From Puccinellia tenuiflora (taxonomy: Eukaryota; Streptophyta; Magnoliopsida; Poales; Poaceae): a stretch of DNA of 64,000 nucleotides. The notes beneath the pieces were generated by a model. That model searched no databases, was not told the origin of the DNA, and worked only from the letters and a program-made list of their open reading frames with translations. Shown here piece by piece: positions 63,541 through 64,000 of the stretch. The stretch spans positions 4,917,066 through 4,981,065 of the forward strand of contig QRDG01000473.1 in the NCBI GenBank assembly GCA_012064385.1, in the 5' to 3' direction. The translations under genes and the position numbers were made by a program. Positions within the stretch are counted from its first letter, which is position 1, and each line of letters opens with the position of its first letter.

Positions 63541-64000
63541 GGTCGGCCGCGACATGGCTTAAGAGCAACTCTAGCCGTCCCGCCGAGAGCCCCCCCCCCC
63601 CCCCCAGCACCCAATTTTTTACACCGGCGGGCCATTTTCCTCCTAGCCGCACCCCAGCCCCCCCCCCCCCCCCCCCAAGGCCTCGTTTTTCCCCAGATTT
63701 GGACCAAATTTTATCCGGCGTCCCAGGCCGAACCCAGCGCGCCGGGTTCCGCCTGGGGGCACCGGCGAAAGGGGAAAAATGCGCGGGCCAACCCTGTCGG
63801 CGAGAGAACGCACCTTTCCACCAAAAGATTCGCCCTATTCCTCGCCTCCTTCTCCCAGTCGCCGGCACCAACTCCTCCCTTCCGCCGCGAAAGTGTCGTC
63901 AGAATAGCCCACGAAAACCACCGTCAACCACCACGACGACACGCCCTGCTGTATCCCCCCCACCCCACCCCATCCGCCGCCGTCGCCCGAGAATCGCTGT
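63541..64000. other. G+C-rich sequence with poly-C runs, possible edge of another repeat
   Basis: AAGAGCAACTCTAGCCGTCC at 63559 begins an abrupt change to G+C-rich sequence. Poly-C runs lie at about 63590-63605 and 63658-63676. Openings such as AGAGCA(A/T)CTC are common in grass genomes at the ends of short dispersed repeats. No credible protein is encoded. It runs off the window. Confidence 0.35.

Noticed and set aside
63512..63871. Minus-strand glycine-rich ORF
   Set aside because: The glycine runs are translations of poly-C homopolymers, which may also be length-unreliable in the assembly.

Overview
The window is plant nuclear DNA, almost certainly a grass and most likely Triticeae (wheat, barley, rye, Aegilops). 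That is inferred from the nested LTR retrotransposons, CACTA elements with TTTGTCCCGG-type subterminal palindromes, 1-3.8 kb LTRs and F-box/LRR/FBD genes. No prokaryotic, organellar, tRNA or rRNA signal was seen. About 90% of the window is transposable elements, and the host genes are broken.

Layout. 1-12849: right-hand part of a CACTA DNA transposon (CACTA-1, + strand) with a decayed TNP2 transposase gene, a solo LTR, a 51-bp tandem array, two small W-rich ORFs and a second gene ending in a Ulp1-type protease domain. 12857-13591: exons 2-4 of an FBD gene (copy A, + strand), cut off at its first intron by CACTA-1. 15229-43023: one Ty3/gypsy Tat-lineage element with target duplication CAGAT, carrying (a) a complete non-autonomous Athila-like element nested in gag (16543-23651, target duplication CCAGC) and (b) a truncated, inverted Tekay/Del-type chromovirus (34324-41788) flanked by a 236-bp duplication of host-element sequence. 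43204-56070: F-box/LRR/FBD gene copy B (- strand), split inside exon 3 by a second CACTA element (43487-54689). 56530-62143: a Ty1/copia element with an uninterrupted 1476-residue polyprotein, 570/571-bp LTRs and target duplication GAGGT. 62149-62760: an unrecognised coding region interrupted by a 205-bp foldback element with a 10-bp direct repeat. 63541-64000: G+C-rich sequence with poly-C runs, probably the edge of another repeat.

With the insertions removed, the locus was two tail-to-tail FBD paralogs (A on +, B on -) separated by about 1.8 kb, with a further gene starting head-to-head with copy B. Every host gene took at least one insertion. The elements encode their own mobilisation proteins. 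Only the copia element looks capable of acting on its own; the CACTA and gypsy genes carry stops and frameshifts.

The most interesting signals are: palindromes of the CACTA terminal type placed again at an internal promoter in both CACTA elements; a 51-bp array module shared by both CACTAs but inverted between them; a 13-bp polypurine-tract motif repeated five times inside the Athila-like element; the 236-bp recombination footprint at the chromovirus; and a foldback insertion whose removal reconnects a reading frame.
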